This document shows positions 1-8,267 of a stretch of 64,000 nt of DNA, in pieces. This DNA comes from Armatimonadota bacterium (GTDB lineage Bacteria; Armatimonadota; Fervidibacteria; Fervidibacterales; Thermosaccharophagaceae). Where the stretch lies: contig JANXAS010000002.1 of NCBI GenBank assembly GCA_025062195.1, positions 1 through 64,000 on the forward strand, written 5' to 3'. Numbering within the stretch: the first letter of the stretch is position 1; every line of letters starts with the position of its first letter. The notes below the pieces were generated by a model. The model was given only the letters and a program-made list of their open reading frames with translations. It was not told the origin of the DNA and did not search any database. The translations under genes and the position numbers were made by a program.

Positions 1-359
1 TTTTATCATCCCAATTTGTGAGCCACATTTGTTTTAACGACCCTTTGGAGAAAGCAATGACGATGAAAAAGATGCCTGCTCACTGATGAAAATGCTTTTG
101 TGAACTCTTCTCAAAATCGTGTTACGAGCTTTGGCCGATTGTCTATTGCGAACTCTTTGAGCATCATCTTCGGATAGTTAAAATCTCTTGCGATACTCTT
201 TGGCATTGCAATAGCCCCACCATCACAATTTGCCCTTTGTTAATACCTTTATCCAAATCGTGTTACGAAAATTAGAAAACAGTCTGGTGAAGTTTTGAGC
301 ATCGTCTTTAGGTGGTGAAAACTTCTTGGCAACTCAATAGCCCATATGTTTCTTTGATT

Positions 360-625
360 CCTTTTCGCTTGGCAATAGCTTTGCCATAACATTTTGGAGA
401 ATAGCCATCGCAAAGTTTGTGGGGCGCTGCTCTTACAGTTTTGACAGCAGCATCGCCCTCACAATTTTGCAGTAGAATCACCATCGCAACCTTGTCGGTA
501 GCATTGCCCTCACATGTTCGGCAGCAATATTGCTCTTGCAATTTTGTCAGTAGAATTTCCATCACAAGCTCGGCAGTAGCATCGCCCTCGCATGTGTGAC
601 ATTAACACCGCCCTCACAAAATGCC
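360..625. repeat. Degenerate ~26-bp tandem repeat
   Basis: About eight to ten diverged units of roughly 26 bp follow each other. The consensus is close to TCGGCAGTAGCATCGCCCTC followed by ACAA. Units can be phased by the recurring pieces CAGTAG, CATCGC and CCTCACA, for example near 440, 466, 492, 518, 544 and 571. Small open frames on both strands here are explained by the period not creating stops, and I do not call them genes. A related wording (GGCAATAGCCTTGCC) recurs near 22145. The rest of 1-359 is AT-rich, with looser matches to the same wording and no gene I can support. Confidence 0.6.
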
Positions 626-630
626 GAATA

Positions 631-786
631 CGCTCTTTACCACAAGCTTTGTTGTTTAGGTTCGTAGTTAGCTACGAAGCTATAGCGAGGTGGTGTCCTA
701 AAAATTGTTCCATGTCCCATGTTCCATTTTTGACGGCACTACTCTTTGTGCCTTACTACGAACCAAAAGCTTTTGAGTGAAGAATA
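631..786. repeat. Intergenic inverted-repeat element, copy A
   Basis: First copy of a dispersed element. The outer ends are CGCTCTTTAC...CTTTGTTG and, at the other end, the reverse complement (AAAGCTTTTGAGTGAAGAAT). Inside them lie inner inverted ends GGTTCGTAGTTAGC and CTTACTACGAACC at 659-764, around a core holding GTGTCC, a run of CCAT/GTCC words and TGACGGCACT. It carries no coding capacity. Part of a degraded CCACTGGC-type hairpin follows at about 826-850. The region up to the end of the lipase gene at 981 shows nothing else. Confidence 0.7.
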
Positions 787-980
787 AGAACCGAATGAAC
801 TGCGCACTCATCTGCTTCGTCATCGACTGCTGGCTAAATACAGTGGCATTGTAACTTAGCACAAACAAATTTTTGATAGAAAACGGGTGATTTGATGCTT
901 TTGCATTTGTTTGGGTAGGGCATCACTTTTCCTAAATTCATACGGCTTGTCAACTGACCCTTTTGGTGCTTACCCATCCT

Positions 981-2753
981 TCAAATACGCCTTAGAAGGG
1001 ATCGTATGGAGTCAATTAGCAAAACGAATGCAGCCCTGAGCGCCAGTATAGCGATACTGAGCCATATGCTGAGTATGTGTCGCTCATGTTTGCTGCCAAT
1101 ACTTTCGCTTGAAATTGGCATGAGCTTTTTCTCAATTATTGGTGTGCGACTGCGCAATGGTATAATTTTACCGCCCCTTCGTTCAACCTTTGCGCTCCAC
1201 ACTTTTACATTTCTCACGCTTTCATCAAGCAGTTTGTGTCTAAGCGCTTCGTTAAGTTCGCCCAGTCCGCAAAGCCATCGCCTCATACATTCGGCGCCAA
1301 CGCGAAAATCATTCTCACGAAAACGCCTGCTTAAGAAGCCCGCAAAATGCCCCATAGCTTCGCCACAGAGCAATTCATCGGGTAGACCAAACTCACTTAG
1401 CAGCAGCGGGCTTACAACTTCAATCTTGACTTCCCTCTTCCCCGTAGTCCCGCTCACCCTATCAAGCACTGCGTTTAACAGCCTAATGGCATTATCAACA
1501 TGGCTGTGGCTTTCAAGGTTGGATGACAAATCATCTTCCGACTCTGATTGGCTGCCATTGTTGCGGATGTCATTTCCTGCATGTTGCCCGCTTACACCAC
1601 AGCCTGCATTGCAGTCTCCCAAAGCCCTCTGTGCTATAGTTGACTTTTCAATTCCGTCCCTTTGCGCTCGTATGAAACGCATATCGCCGTTGATGCGCAC
1701 CAATATGCTCATAAGGACCTCGTAAAGGCTTTTTGCTGCGTCAGGGTTTGCACTCAACCAATCTTGCATCCGTTCAAGCAACATCGCTTTCCAACACAGT
1801 CTGGTGTTAAGTTTTTGCGCTCCACGCAGGTCATCAAAGACATCATTCACATTGAACCTTGCGCTTATAACGCTCATCAAAACATCAAGCATTAAAGGTT
1901 GCGGGCGCAACCTTATTCGTGTTGGCTGTGGCGGTTGTTCTCTTGGGCTAACAACCACAACAATTCTTGATGCCTCAGAGTCATCAATTGGCTTTTGGTC
2001 AAATAGACCAATATGGTGTGGTTCGTAGAGGGCATCAAAAGCCAATGCAATCGGTCGGTTGTGCATGACACCGCCATCGGTGAAGTCAAAATTAACGATG
2101 TCATCGCTTTGCGCTTCAATCCAGACATGGTTGGCAATGTATTCTTCAGCGCTCCTCTCAAGCCGCTGCGCAGGGAAGATTGCTGGGAAGGCTGCAGAGG
2201 CAAGTGCTGTCTTTGCAACATATTCCCAAGAGTGTTTTCCGTGTGGTGTTTGAGCACCAGCATAAGTTAGCACCATAGCTTTCCAATCACGATGCGTAGA
2301 TGCTATGAGTGTTCTACCCTCTATGACTGGTATTCGGTAATGCAACGGGGTCAAATTGGTCAACGTTGCCACATAGCGCACAGCCATTTCAGCGTTTTCA
2401 GATGGCTCATACGGTTGAGAAAGCAGTTCTTGTGCAAGTTCGTTCAAGCGCCTCATAGAAAGCACACCGTTGAGTTCGCTAACGAGAATGAGTTCTGATA
2501 GCTGAGGGTGTGTCACCCATGCATGATAGAGCCAAGAAGGCTCGCCATCGGTTAGAAGGATATAAGAAAGCAATGCACCAGTTATTGCGCCTGCTGATGA
2601 GCCAACGACGACATCAATGATGAGCGGTGGCTTATCCTTTGAAAGTTGGCGTGCCATTAATGCACACCTTGCAAGTTCAAATGCAGCTCCGGCTTCATAA
2701 CTCCCAAGTGATGCAGCGCCCGGAAATACAACTGCAAGACGCAATTGTCTCAT
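981..2753 (-). CDS. Patatin-like phospholipase
   Basis: A 590-residue serine lipase of the patatin family, which hydrolyses acyl esters of phospholipids or other lipids with a Ser-Asp dyad. The oxyanion-hole loop is at residues 10-18 (PGAASLGSY), the nucleophile elbow GSSAG is at 51-55 (Ser53), and the catalytic aspartate lies in TDGG (Asp226). A hydrophobic stretch at the extreme C-terminus, ending in a basic tail, suggests membrane anchoring. The middle (about 350-430) is low in complexity and rich in Ser, Asn and Gly. I chose the ATG at 2753 because GAGGTGAT lies just upstream; the frame stays open to 2777 but that start has no ribosome site. It stands alone between repeat-rich spacers. 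Family is confident, substrate unknown. Confidence 0.85.
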   Translation of the reverse strand: MRQLRLAVVFPGAASLGSYEAGAAFELARCALMARQLSKDKPPLIIDVVVGSSAGAITGALLSYILLTDGEPSWLYHAWVTHPQLSELILVSELNGVLSMRRLNELAQELLSQPYEPSENAEMAVRYVATLTNLTPLHYRIPVIEGRTLIASTHRDWKAMVLTYAGAQTPHGKHSWEYVAKTALASAAFPAIFPAQRLERSAEEYIANHVWIEAQSDDIVNFDFTDGGVMHNRPIALAFDALYEPHHIGLFDQKPIDDSEASRIVVVVSPREQPPQPTRIRLRPQPLMLDVLMSVISARFNVNDVFDDLRGAQKLNTRLCWKAMLLERMQDWLSANPDAAKSLYEVLMSILVRINGDMRFIRAQRDGIEKSTIAQRALGDCNAGCGVSGQHAGNDIRNNGSQSESEDDLSSNLESHSHVDNAIRLLNAVLDRVSGTTGKREVKIEVVSPLLLSEFGLPDELLCGEAMGHFAGFLSRRFRENDFRVGAECMRRWLCGLGELNEALRHKLLDESVRNVKVWSAKVERRGGKIIPLRSRTPIIEKKLMPISSESIGSKHERHILSIWLSIAILALRAAFVLLIDSIRSLLRRI

Positions 2754-2946
2754 AGCTATCACCTCAAAACGATACATAGTTTACAGCGAGTCATCTCCAC
2801 ACCAAGTTAATGCGAGCATTGTGATGCATGGCTTGTAACAGCCTCGAAGCGATTGTGAAGCAGCATTTGCCAAGCTTGCCAAAAGGGAATTAATGGTTTA
2901 GTGGAAGCATCACCCTATGAAGAAAAGCATCATCGTGTAACGAATT

Positions 2947-3768
2947 TTAGCGGACAGCTTTCCTATCGTGGATGCGCTCTCTCAATGCATCAATGTTTTG
3001 CTTCAGTGCCTCAATGAAGCGTTCGGCAATGCGCTTATAGCCGACGTCATTTGGATGAAGCCCATCGCTGCAGAAGAAACGCTCATCATACATCTCGTCC
3101 ACTGAGCGCAAGTCAACGAGTATTGCGCCGAAGTCTGAAGCAGCTCGCTCAATGATATCGTTGTAGATGCGAGATTGCTTTCTCAGGAACTCTCTCTCCT
3201 CGGGTGCGATGCGCCTTGCAAACGGTTGCCTTTCCATTTCTGGCAAGTTGGCAATGAGCACAATGGCATTCATTTCCTCGCGCAATGTTCTAAGCATGCC
3301 TCTGAGCAACCTCTCAAAGCCCTTTGGATGAATTCTGTGCCTGACATCATTTCCACCAACCCATATTGAGACAACAGTTGGTCTTACAGCTATAGCGAGC
3401 GGCAATTGGCGCTCTACTACATCCGTTATCCGTGCACCACTTCGCCCAACATTGATGAAATCCCATTTGCGACCCGTTGCTTGTTCAAGGTAACGATGAA
3501 AAGCTACAACATAGCCGTGCTCATAAGAGCTTGCCCCAGCTGCTTGCGTATCGCTTGCACCAATTGCGACATACGCCAACTTGTGAATGCCAACATGAGT
3601 TTGAGCGCCCTTATCAAGCTTACTTACCTTCCATTTGGCACAGCCGAGTTGCATGAGCAATGCAATCAACCAAACTTTTGCTGAACGCCTTTGAATGAGG
3701 AGATAGTTGGCGAGGACGATAAACATCCTTTTGGCTTCGCGAATGATTTGCCATGTCACACGACACAT
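2947..3768 (-). CDS. SGNH/GDSL-family hydrolase, membrane-anchored or secreted
   Basis: A 273-residue esterase or lipase of the SGNH fold. Block I is GASDT with Ser72 as nucleophile, block II glycine is in NVGRSG (about 109), block III is GGND (Asn140), and block V is DGLHP (Asp235, His238). The N-terminus has a basic stretch and a hydrophobic segment (about 31-42) ending LGC, which could be a poor lipobox or an uncleaved anchor. A GGAGGG site precedes the ATG. The downstream neighbour on the same strand, the patatin-like lipase, is about 190 bases away, so the two may be co-transcribed as an exported lipid or acyl-ester hydrolase pair. That pairing is inference; the substrate cannot be read from sequence. 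Confidence 0.85.
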   Translation of the reverse strand: MCRVTWQIIREAKRMFIVLANYLLIQRRSAKVWLIALLMQLGCAKWKVSKLDKGAQTHVGIHKLAYVAIGASDTQAAGASSYEHGYVVAFHRYLEQATGRKWDFINVGRSGARITDVVERQLPLAIAVRPTVVSIWVGGNDVRHRIHPKGFERLLRGMLRTLREEMNAIVLIANLPEMERQPFARRIAPEEREFLRKQSRIYNDIIERAASDFGAILVDLRSVDEMYDERFFCSDGLHPNDVGYKRIAERFIEALKQNIDALRERIHDRKAVR

Positions 3769-3950
3769 TCGTTTCCATCCCTCCTCTTAGACCTGTGCCG
3801 TAAAAGATGGATACAATGAACTTCGGCTTTAGCCAACTGTGGTTAACATGATTTGACCATCAGTTAATGTAGCGTGACCATCCTGCCCATGAAAGCCTGA
3901 CAAGATGCAACTGCCATTATCCTTTGCATCGTGGGAAGGTTAAACTCCAA

Positions 3951-4322
3951 CGTTCTTTACTGCGAACTTTGTTTGTTAGGTTCGTAGTTAGCCACGAAGC
4001 GTTAGCGCAGTGGCGTCCTAAATTGCCCGTTGCTCCTTGCCCCATGTCCTTTGCCTCGTGCTCCATTTTTGACGGCACTCCGCTTTGCTTCGTGCCTCAC
4101 TACGAACAAACAAACTCTCTTAGTCGCTCGGAGGGCGAGGCTACCGCCGAGCCAAAAACCTTGTTTGTTAGGTTCGTAGTTAGCCACGAAGCGTTAGCGC
4201 AGTGGCGTCCTAAATTGCCCATTGTCCCATACCCCTTGCCCCATGTTACATTTCTAACGGCACTCCGCTCCGTGCCTTACTACGAACAAACAAGGAAACA
4301 ACAAGCTTTTGAGTGAATAGCA
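3951..4322. repeat. Intergenic inverted-repeat element, double copy (B and C)
   Basis: Two inner cores sit head to tail between one pair of outer ends. The left outer end is CGTTCTTTACTGCGAACTTT near 3951 and the right outer end is ACAAGCTTTTGAGTGAATAG ending about 4320. Core B spans 3971-4114 and core C 4162-4293. Each runs from GTTTGTTAGGTTCGTAGT through AGCCACGAAGCG and TGGCGTCC to TGACGGCACT or TAACGGCACT, then TACTACGAACAAACAA. Between the cores is a GC-rich linker (about 4121-4160). Small open frames on both strands here have no independent support. Confidence 0.75.
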
Positions 4323-4357
4323 AACCTCAAATAAGTTGGATGCTACCTTAGCTATGG

Positions 4358-4487
4358 TTAGGAGTTACACAATTGAGTTTAAGGGCAGCTTTTAAGCTGC
4401 TCACAAAACAGTTCTCTTGTTTTTGTCACCGTTTTTAGTGGGCATCGTCCGCACATACAAAAGCAACGCTAACTGAGTAACTCCTAA
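4358..4487. repeat. Small inverted-repeat element, second family (copy 1)
   Basis: A 130-bp element with perfect 11-bp inverted ends TTAGGAGTTAC and GTAACTCCTAA. Inside is the hairpin GGGCAGCTTTTAAGCTGCTC and, toward the right end, GGGCATCGTCCGCAC followed by ACAAAAGCAACGCTAACTG. A second copy with the same layout is at 17173-17294. No coding capacity. The remaining DNA to 4762 has no gene I can support. Confidence 0.6.
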
Positions 4488-4762
4488 TGGTATCAATTTG
4501 CCTTTCAAATCTTGGCTCAATAGCCACTCCAAAATTAACAGTTACCTCATGCCACAACTTTTATAGCGTATGAAGACATTGCATCATACCCATTTGTGCG
4601 TTATAGTGAAGTAGTGGTATGAAGCGAATTAAGTAAGTGATGAATTTTGTGAAAGGCAGTTTGAAAAGGAAGCAATTAAGGAAGTTATTAGCTGGCTCAA
4701 ACGCACAATACTTTTAATGATCTTGATGATGCGCTGCTTAAGCAAATGGAGGTGCATGAACA

Positions 4763-5050
4763 ATGTTGAAGACAGAAGATGGACGCAAATGGGTTAGCCT
4801 TGAAGAGGCGCAAAATGAATTTGGAGTCACATACGCAACGCTTCACCGCCTGTATAGGAGCGGTTCAATTGATAGTTTGAAGTTGCATCAAAGGGCTATC
4901 CTGCTTGACTATGACCAACTTAAATTCTGGCACGAGCGTTTCTACCGAAAGACAGCGGCTGAGAAAGTTCGCCATATGTGGCAGAAACGCAGGGAAGAAC
5001 TTGTTGCAAAGATTAAAGCGGCAAAGGGGAAAGGCAGAAGGAGACGCTAA
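4763..5050 (+). CDS. Small HTH DNA-binding protein with basic tail
   Basis: A 95-residue protein. Residues about 10-50 resemble the winged-helix HTH of MerR and excisionase-type proteins: VSLEEAQNEFGVTYATLHR is a helix-turn-helix, followed by a short wing and a hydrophobic strand. The last 45 residues form a charged helix ending in a lysine/arginine-rich tail (KGKGRRRR), typical of non-specific nucleic-acid contact. An AATGGAGGTG ribosome site lies about 9 bases before the ATG. It stands alone between repeats and a convergent gene. It may be a regulator or a remnant excisionase-like protein; no integrase is nearby, so I do not call it mobile. Confidence 0.6.
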   Translation: MLKTEDGRKWVSLEEAQNEFGVTYATLHRLYRSGSIDSLKLHQRAILLDYDQLKFWHERFYRKTAAEKVRHMWQKRREELVAKIKAAKGKGRRRR

Positions 5051-5249
5051 TGTCCACATTTGAATGATGATACCAAAGTCGGATTCAAGATGTGGGAGCA
5101 CATCAGATGTGCCAAAAAGAATTGGCGCAGCCCACCACCTTCTTCAATGGTTGCATCATTTGAAATGGTCGCACCACCAAAAGATGTTTATGTGATGAGG
5201 GTGGCTTAAAAAGTTAATCCAACCAATAGCCCCTAAGTGTTGTTTGAAT

Positions 5250-6221
5250 CTAACTTCCACTGATTGTGGGACGGGCAAACCTTACACGCTTGTAAATCAA
5301 CCACACGATTATAAACATTGGGACGCCAAAGAAAACGCCAAACATGAACATCCAAATAGCTCCGATAAGCAATGTGCGAGCAACTGTCACAACGCTGCGA
5401 AATGCATCGGCAGCTACCTTTACAATGCTGAATGTGGCAGCTGGCAGTGGGCGTGGACGAAATTCAGTCAGCGTTACATTGATGGTTGAGAAAGCAACTC
5501 GTTGTGTCAGGTAGCGCAACCGACCTTCAAGCCTCTCAATCTCGCTTCTTCTATTAGCGAGTTCTCTTTCAACGCTGAGCAATTCACTCACCTTACCTGA
5601 GCGCTTTAGCAGTTCAAGTAGGTGTTCTTCGGAGCGCTTCAAGTTGCGAAGACGAGCCTCAATATCTATGAACTCCTCGGTTACATCTTCCACTTCCTCA
5701 GTGAAGCTTACAACTTCTCCGACCTTATGCAGGCGTTGCAATGCCTCGTTGTATCGCTCTGATGGGACTCGCATGACAATGTTTGCCCCCCAATGGTCAC
5801 CTTCCTGGTATTGCGAAACAGAAGACACATAGCCTTTCAAGCTAATAGCTATTTGCCTGATTTCGTTTACCATCTTTGGCACATCCCGAACTTGCAACGA
5901 TATGCTTGCAGTCCATATTAGCTTTGGCTGGACGGCAACAAGCATCAACTGTGACATACCGTGAGTGGTTTTGCTCGGCTTTCTTACGCTTGCATCAAGC
6001 TCTGTTCCAACTTCTGCGTAGTAATCTTTACCGCCTGCTCGCAATCGCATATGGTAACTCTCGTCGCTATCAGCCTTACTTGGTGGTGTTGGTGATAGAC
6101 CGTATCTTACTGTCAACAGTTGGCTTAGGAAGATAACGCCCGATAGGAAGATCATGAGCATCAAAAACACACCGACAGCTGCGAGCGTTAACTTGAGCCA
6201 TCGCTTTTTCGTAGGCATCAC
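5250..6221 (-). CDS. DUF4349-family membrane protein
   Basis: A 323-residue protein with an N-terminal membrane helix (about 11-35), a large extracytoplasmic part, and a C-terminal pair of hydrophobic helices (about 265-310). The central region has the DUF4349 layout: a strand rich in SISLQVRDV, a YNEALQRLHKVGEV segment, and a charged coiled coil (about 175-240) with EFIDIEARLRNL and LLSVERELANRR. Function of the family is not established; it is a membrane protein, sometimes proposed to act in envelope stress. The start is uncertain: a GTG at 6221 is followed at once by an ATG, and the only purine-rich run (GAGGTG) overlaps the GTG itself. Confidence 0.75.
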   Translation of the reverse strand: MMPTKKRWLKLTLAAVGVFLMLMIFLSGVIFLSQLLTVRYGLSPTPPSKADSDESYHMRLRAGGKDYYAEVGTELDASVRKPSKTTHGMSQLMLVAVQPKLIWTASISLQVRDVPKMVNEIRQIAISLKGYVSSVSQYQEGDHWGANIVMRVPSERYNEALQRLHKVGEVVSFTEEVEDVTEEFIDIEARLRNLKRSEEHLLELLKRSGKVSELLSVERELANRRSEIERLEGRLRYLTQRVAFSTINVTLTEFRPRPLPAATFSIVKVAADAFRSVVTVARTLLIGAIWMFMFGVFFGVPMFIIVWLIYKRVRFARPTISGS

Positions 6222-6464
6222 CTCATTTGTGAGTTATTAAAGGCGGGAGACCGAGTTTAGTTTGTGGACTTCAAGTGCAACACCTTCACCGGGCATTATA
6301 ACGCAGTTTGAGTAGTGAAGCGAATGGGAGCTATGCAGTTAGCCTTGCGGCTACTGAGTAGCTGCGCCTTCCGTCATTGTGTGGGCTGTCATTCACTCCT
6401 TACAAGATAATTCCAAATAATTCCAACTGTGTTAGTTTGGCGAATTGTAGCGATGAACGAAATG

Positions 6465-6495
6465 TTCGCATTGAGGCACAAAGCGAGGCGCCGTC
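6465..6495. repeat. Solo inner end of the intergenic element
   Basis: TTCGCATTGAGGCAC...GGCGCCGTC matches the inner end seen in the complete copies (TTCGTAGTAAGGCAC...GTGCCGTC) but has no partner nearby, so it is read as a decayed copy. The region 6222-6952 holds this half copy and copy D; I see no gene in it. Confidence 0.4.
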
Positions 6496-6558
6496 TAATA
6501 AGTTCGTGCTCTTCAAAGTTGCTTTGCCATTGCTTTGTGGGTTACAGTAAATGAATGT

Positions 6559-6704
6559 TGCTCTTTACTTCAAAGTTTGCTGTTTCACAGTAAGGCACAA
6601 AGCAGAGTGCCGTCAAAAATGGGACAAGGGGCAATTTGAGACGCCACTTCGCTAACGCTTCGTGGCTAACTACGAACCTAAACAAAAGTTTGTAGTAAAG
6701 AGCG
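6559..6704. repeat. Intergenic inverted-repeat element, copy D
   Basis: Copy in opposite orientation to A-C. Outer ends are TTGCTCTTTACTTCAAAGTTTG and TTTGTAGTAAAGAGCGG. The inner left end is degraded (TTTCACAGTAAGGCAC), while the inner right end CTTCGTGGCTAACTACGAACC is intact. The core contains GTGCCGTCAAAAATGGGACAAGG. Confidence 0.7.
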
Positions 6705-6952
6705 GTGAATGCAATTTTGCACCACCATAATTTGATGGTGACCGACTTGTTAATTGCGGGTGATGGCAGGGGCACATGAAATGTGTCCGAAAATATTGGG
6801 TGGACTATCGCCTGCCTTACATTTGCATCATTTCGCGCTCAAAATATTTGATGGTTTGATGAAGCGAGTCAAATCCAGAAAAATGATGCGCAGCAACCAA
6901 AGATACAACTTTTCGTCTAAAGTGATGAAGATGATGGCTATGGGGGTGCTGA

Positions 6953-7381
6953 ATGATGCGGAAAGGTATAACCGTTATCATCGTGCTTGCACTTATAGGT
7001 TTGGCTTTCAATTCTATCCATGCTCAACTTGGCAGGGTCATAAAGGGCGCTGCAATAGTGTTTATAGTTAAACAATTTGGAAAGCAGATTAACGACGGAA
7101 TAAACGCAGTCCTGTTGAATCGCAAATGGGAGCACAGGAAAGCCACAAAGGTTGTGCCGATTTTCAGCATCGGCAGCGGAGCTTATGTAGGTGCAGCTCA
7201 AGTTATTGGCGACGAGGAAAGGGTAAAGGAAGTTGAGGCTGTGGCTCAGATTGAAGTTAACTTGCCGGGGGAGGCAAGGGCAAAGGTGCTGATACCAGTT
7301 GACAGAGTTAGCCTAAATATAACGGAAATTAAGCGTGTTTATGATGTCGGGGTGTCTGCGGTTATTGACATAAAACTGTGA
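6953..7381 (+). CDS. Exported protein of unknown function (142 aa)
   Basis: I do not recognise the family. A clear signal peptide spans residues 1-24 (two Met, Arg-Lys, a hydrophobic run, then SIHA before QLG). The mature part begins with a second hydrophobic patch (GAAIVFIVKQF) and ends in a beta-rich domain with alternating Val/Ile (VPIFSIGSGAYVGAAQVIG and a final strand VSAVIDIKL). GGGGGTG precedes the ATG by about 5 bases. It is the first of three same-strand exported proteins (gap about 70 to the protease), so a shared envelope role is possible but unproven. Confidence 0.6.
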   Translation: MMRKGITVIIVLALIGLAFNSIHAQLGRVIKGAAIVFIVKQFGKQINDGINAVLLNRKWEHRKATKVVPIFSIGSGAYVGAAQVIGDEERVKEVEAVAQIEVNLPGEARAKVLIPVDRVSLNITEIKRVYDVGVSAVIDIKL

Positions 7382-7453
7382 GAGTTTTCCGGAGAATTTC
7401 TGATTTGATTGGAAGATTTGAGAGTTATGCAGGATTGTGGTGGGTGGTGCATT

Positions 7454-8245
7454 ATGGGGAGAAGTTTGGCAATTAAGTCATTTTTCACCGTGTTTATGGC
7501 GATTCTGTTTTGCCGCCCAGTTTCCTCTAATCCGTTTGAAGATATCCTCTCAGCAACTGTGCGCATAGTCGTCGGTGGTCGCTCATCAACTGGTTTTATC
7601 GTGGCAGTCGGTGATGCCGAAAGAAGAAGACATTTACTCGTCACAGCTGCACATGCATTCTTAGGGTCAAAGGAGCAAAGTTGCTCCGTATTTTTTCGCG
7701 TAATTGGTGATGGTAACGAAGTTAAACGCGCGGAGAAAAAGATACCAATCATGAATGATAGCAAGCCGTTGTGGATAAAGCACCCAAATATGGATTTAGC
7801 TATTCTTTCATTAGAGCCGCCAGAAAATGCCATTTTAAAGCCATTTTCGCTCCAGCAAATTGCCAGCAGCGAACTCGTTGAGCTTGGGAAAATTCATGTC
7901 GGTCAAGATGTTTATATACCATGCTACCCCGCAAAAATTGAGTCAAACCCAATGGGTTGGGCTGTGCTGAGGAGAGGAATAATATCATCTCATCCGCTGG
8001 CGCCTGTGGAAAAAATTAGGGCATTTTTGGTTGACTATTCAACATTTGGCGGGGATAGCGGTGCACCAGTTGTTGCGTTCATTGATGGTAAGCCAATAAT
8101 TGTTGGCATTGTTGTTGGAATGATGAGGCAAACAGATGTGGCTAAAATGCCGTTTGAAGAAAGGGTAGTTCACACTCCGGTTGGGCTTGCTATTGTTATC
8201 CACGCACACTTTGCCCGTGAAGTAATTGAAAAGGTGGAAAAATGA
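7454..8245 (+). CDS. Exported trypsin-like serine protease
   Basis: A 263-residue chymotrypsin-fold protease. The complete triad is visible: His67 in TAAHAF, Asp114 in MDLAIL, and Ser202 in FGGDSGAPV. A signal peptide covers about residues 1-25. There is no PDZ domain, so it is closer to a stand-alone trypsin-like or V8-like protease than to full DegP/HtrA. I chose the ATG at 7454 because GGTGGGTGGTG precedes it and it gives a proper signal peptide; the frame extends upstream to a TTG at 7409 without such a site. It ends 22 bases before the start of the propeller-PHP protein, suggesting co-transcription. Confidence 0.85.
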   Translation: MGRSLAIKSFFTVFMAILFCRPVSSNPFEDILSATVRIVVGGRSSTGFIVAVGDAERRRHLLVTAAHAFLGSKEQSCSVFFRVIGDGNEVKRAEKKIPIMNDSKPLWIKHPNMDLAILSLEPPENAILKPFSLQQIASSELVELGKIHVGQDVYIPCYPAKIESNPMGWAVLRRGIISSHPLAPVEKIRAFLVDYSTFGGDSGAPVVAFIDGKPIIVGIVVGMMRQTDVAKMPFEERVVHTPVGLAIVIHAHFAREVIEKVEK

Positions 8246-8267
8246 AACTGAATATGGGGTGAACGAT

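Noticed and set aside
308-599. Two small overlapping frames on opposite strands at the left edge
   Set aside because: They lie inside the 26-bp tandem repeat, have no ribosome site and show the repeated wording in the protein, so they are by-products of the repeat.
1006-1725. A 239-codon frame on the plus strand
   Set aside because: It is antisense to the patatin-like gene, has Ser/Leu-rich composition typical of a shadow frame, and no ribosome site.
4763-5050. Small HTH protein as mark of a prophage or integrative element
   Set aside because: No integrase, attachment site or phage gene is near; repeat DNA alone is not enough to call a mobile element.
6754-7071. A 105-codon plus-strand frame ahead of the unknown exported protein
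   Set aside because: It overlaps the start of the better supported frame with signal peptide and ribosome site, and its own sequence looks random.
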